From the NCBI GenBank assembly GCA_905182995.1, contig CAJJDP010000012.1:566370-630369 (forward strand): 64,000 nucleotides of DNA, in the 5' to 3' direction. Each line of letters begins with the position of its first letter. Within the stretch, counting starts at the first letter, position 1. The translations under genes were made by a program, and so were the position numbers. This DNA comes from Paramecium octaurelia. Its lineage: Eukaryota > Ciliophora > Oligohymenophorea > Peniculida > Parameciidae. This document shows positions 61,463 to 64,000 of the stretch, in pieces. Below the pieces are notes generated by a model. The model saw nothing but the letters and a program-made list of their open reading frames with translations. It was not told the origin of the DNA and did not search any database.

Positions 61463-62822
61463 CAATCCATATATTATATATTAAATCAATTTTATAATAA
61501 GTGATCCTTTTATTCACGTCCCTTTAATTCCATATCTACTTACAATATTAAGTGTGTTTTGATAATCTTTAAATTTTATATATTTTAACAAAAGATACAT
61601 ATCAATAATCAAGGACATAAAAATATGTTAGAAGCTCAATTCATATATCTCTCTCATCAAATCCAAAGATCTGCCTATCCTGAAAATGTCCTCGCTCTCA
61701 GTTGTTCACTCATATATAGAGATAATAAAAATAGTTTACTTTGAATCTTTCATAAAATGGTTGTTTCTAATTATGAATGCAATTTTATACTAGTAATGAA
61801 GATAATATAGTGTTTGACTTTAAAATTGCTTTTTTGCGATCATATATATCTTGATATCCATATATCCTTGATATTGTTTGCTGAATAATTTATACATGCT
61901 AATTTCAATTGTAAAAATGGTTCCGTCCTTCAGTTCATTAGGTTTATAATTATCAAATTAGATAAAAGATAACATAATGAAATGATATAAGACATATTCT
62001 AATTGTTGTTAATTGATTTTGATTCTAAAACTTTAGTAGTTATTTTCTATTTCCTTAGCAACGAGCCTTTCATGAATCTAACTAAAAATCCTTAAGATAT
62101 ATTGGTGAATAATATTTTAAATTTGTCCACATGAATTAAAAAGAAAAATAAATTACATTTTAATCTGTAACAGATAAATATTTTGGATCTAAATGAAAAT
62201 AGTAGCGCAAATTCTATTTATTCAAATTTTTAATAGTCAACTTTTCTTCATCTAAATAGATTAATAAAAATACATTTATTAATATGGAAGATCTCTAAAA
62301 ATATTCATGAAAATAAATTCATATCCTGGAAATCCTAAATTCTAATTAATTTAGAACAATTAATTGGTGCAATAATTTTATTCCAAAAGTAGCTTATTTA
62401 AATAAGATAAGTATTTCAATATTACTGATAATTTTAGTGAGAAACAATAAAACGAATTTTAATTACCATGTTTAATGAAATATCTTAATATTATTTCTTT
62501 AATTTATCAATAATATCATCTCTAATCATAAATGTTACACATTTTTATGAAATATTCAGTCATTTTCAATAATGGTATTGTATTTTTTAATATTTCCAGT
62601 TTAATTCATTTATTAAAGCTATATGTTGTCTTTGTTTTAAAAATACTTTTCGAATAAAAGAATCAAGAAGGAGAGATACTAACATTTATGCTTTTATAAT
62701 AATTCAATCTAATATTGAATATATTAATATTCATGATAGAATTATAAAAAATACTTCATTAATTAAATTGAAGTGTTTCATTTATTTTTAATATCATCAA
62801 ATATTCAAATAATAAATAATAA
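61463..62822. other. Gene-poor zone with one weak ORF
   Basis: About 1.36 kb of AT-rich DNA. The only frame with protein-like composition is the minus-strand one at 61706-62158. A second minus-strand fragment just upstream (YYFHLDPKYLSVTDQNVIYF) is in a different frame and ends quickly. Confidence 0.5.
61706..62158 (-). CDS. Weak ORF, possibly decayed gene
   Basis: A 150-codon frame starting MQFIFLFNSCGQIQNIIHQY, with good composition in its middle (IHERLVAKEIENNYQSF; QFDNYKPNELKDGTIFTIEI). It faintly recalls the ATP-binding part of a histidine kinase, but the N and G boxes are not present. Upstream coding-like sequence in another frame suggests a 5' exon or decay. Confidence 0.3.
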
Positions 62823-63380
62823 ATGAACTAAATATATGATTTGATGCAGATTATCAAAACCTCTTAATAAAGGGGGCAAGAATTAATGATAGATTCATTT
62901 GTAATTGGATATCTCTTTGGGAAGGGAAATTTAAAAAATAAAGAGGATTTATAAATATTTATAGAATAACTAAATGATATTAAGCATAGAATAGATGTAG
63001 GCGATTTATTTCCTTCTTCTAGAGATGAGCTCATTTTAAGTCGTTTAGGAAATTTGTCTATGTTAATTAAGGGTGAGAATAATAATGATAAATACAAATA
63101 ATAATAGAAAAAGAAATAAGGAAAGGGTAAAGGAAAGACAAATATTTTGGCTTAGACAACACCTATAAATCCTTAAACAGATCTAAAGGATTAAAATGAA
63201 TTGAATTAGTTTTAAGAGGAGGATACTGAAAAGTAATAGATCTAAATGAATTCTAAGAAACCCAAAACTTAGCAACCTTAAAAGTAGGGTGTGTAAACAA
63301 GATAATAAATAGCCTAATAATAAAAAAAAGAATAACAAAAAGACGAGTAACAAAAGGACGAATAACAGAAAAATGAATGA
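62823..63380 (+). CDS. Basic, Gln/Lys-rich protein
   Basis: An intronless frame of 185 codons starting MNQIYDLMQIIKTSQQRGQE. The first 100 residues are mixed helical (LMIDSFVIGYLFGKGNLKNK; DLFPSSRDELILSRLGNLSM). The rest is low complexity and ends with a short tandem repeat, QQKDEQQKDEQQKNE. A nucleic-acid or scaffold role is possible; not recognised. Confidence 0.5.
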
Positions 63381-63398
63381 AAATACATATCAAATATA

Positions 63399-64000
63399 TC
63401 ACATACTAGTTGTTAAATTTAGTTGATTTTCCATATATTAATAGGATTGTCGTTTATTTTATATAGATATCTGTGTCGATTGTTTTTTTTGAAAATAATT
63501 GGGCTTAATTAGTTATTGACTTAATCTTTTTTAAGAAGTATCCACATCTGTTTTCAATTTCTAAGGTGTTGTATTTGTTTTTGGTCTTAATTTAGCTTAA
63601 TCAAGAGTATTAGTGATATTGGTAATTGTATTCTCTACCGTCGAATATTTACTAATTGACTAAAATATTGATGATTTATGAATATACTTAATTATCAATT
63701 TTTTATAATTAAGCAGTTAAGGATTTACATTTTTAATACAATTCTTCATTTTCTCTTTTCAATTTCTAAGATTAAATCGATTGATTACAATAATAGTATT
63801 CTTGGTGTTGTTTAAAAATTCATTTCTTGATTTTTCTAATTCTTCTACTTTTTGTTACAAATCATCCTATTATTATTGCATCAGATACTAATCCTATAAA
63901 TTAAAAATATTAAAATACTCTAATGTTTTTTCTGACTTCAGATTCATATTTCTGTAATTGCTTTTCCAAACTTAAGAATTCCGATTGCTTTTTAATTATG
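63399..64000 (-). CDS. Coiled-coil protein, 5' part beyond window
   Basis: C-terminal part of a gene entering from the right edge. With introns of 25, 23 and 28 nt removed the frame is open to TGA 63399-63401. It is a coiled coil (FLSLEKQLQKYESEVRKN; QDDLQQKVEELEKSRNEFLN) with a polar Thr/Ser-rich tail (STVENTITNITNTLDQAKLR). Convergent with the gene at 62823; stops are 18 bases apart. Confidence 0.6.

Overview
The window reads as macronuclear DNA of a ciliate of the Paramecium type. Long reading frames appear only when TAA and TAG are read as glutamine and TGA is the sole stop. Coding frames are broken by very short GT-AG introns (20-32 nt, mostly 22-28). Genes are packed head to tail with gaps of tens of bases, and the DNA is strongly AT-rich. 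All boundaries below were worked out by hand with this code and these introns; for most spliced genes the exon sum is an exact multiple of three, which supports the models.

Layout. 1-10.3 kb: an unrecognised partial gene, a possible pseudogene, a TMEM41/VTT membrane protein, a lipid-anchored MORN protein, an alveolate-type cGMP-dependent protein kinase, and two ABHD17-like hydrolases facing tail to tail. 10.5-18.4 kb: a small membrane protein, a 1.3 kb block present twice around a single N (with a TPR relic inside), a Qc-SNARE, a decayed zone, and a damaged GILT-like gene. 18.7-26 kb: a coiled-coil protein, an SNF1/AMPK kinase, a pseudogene with five in-frame TGAs, and a large unknown protein. 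26-36 kb: mitochondrial uS15 and signal peptide peptidase (divergent, 32 bp apart), a twin-CX3C protein, V-ATPase subunit a, a candidate RAP1 telomere protein and a prohibitin. 37-46 kb: class II photolyase (duplicated around another single N), a concanavalin-like/LRBA-type protein, a DUSP-AZUL-HECT ubiquitin ligase and a coiled-coil protein. 46.6-64 kb: an FCP1/SCP-like phosphatase, a Gln-rich coiled coil, an LRR protein, a USP12/46-like deubiquitinase, further coiled-coil or unknown proteins, a repeat protein with D-I/V-x-G motifs, a second MORN protein, a Rab GTPase and a partial coiled coil.

The genes are mostly unrelated housekeeping and signalling functions, as expected of a ciliate chromosome; there is no operon or defence island. 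Recurrent themes are predicted N-terminal lipid anchors (Met-Gly plus nearby Cys) in PKG, two MORN proteins and a small protein, and ubiquitin enzymes (HECT, USP). The most interesting items are the candidate RAP1 (BRCT-like, Myb-like and RCT-like parts in order), the DUSP-AZUL-HECT fusion, the TGA-riddled pseudogene, and two N-flanked exact duplications that look like unmerged contig ends.
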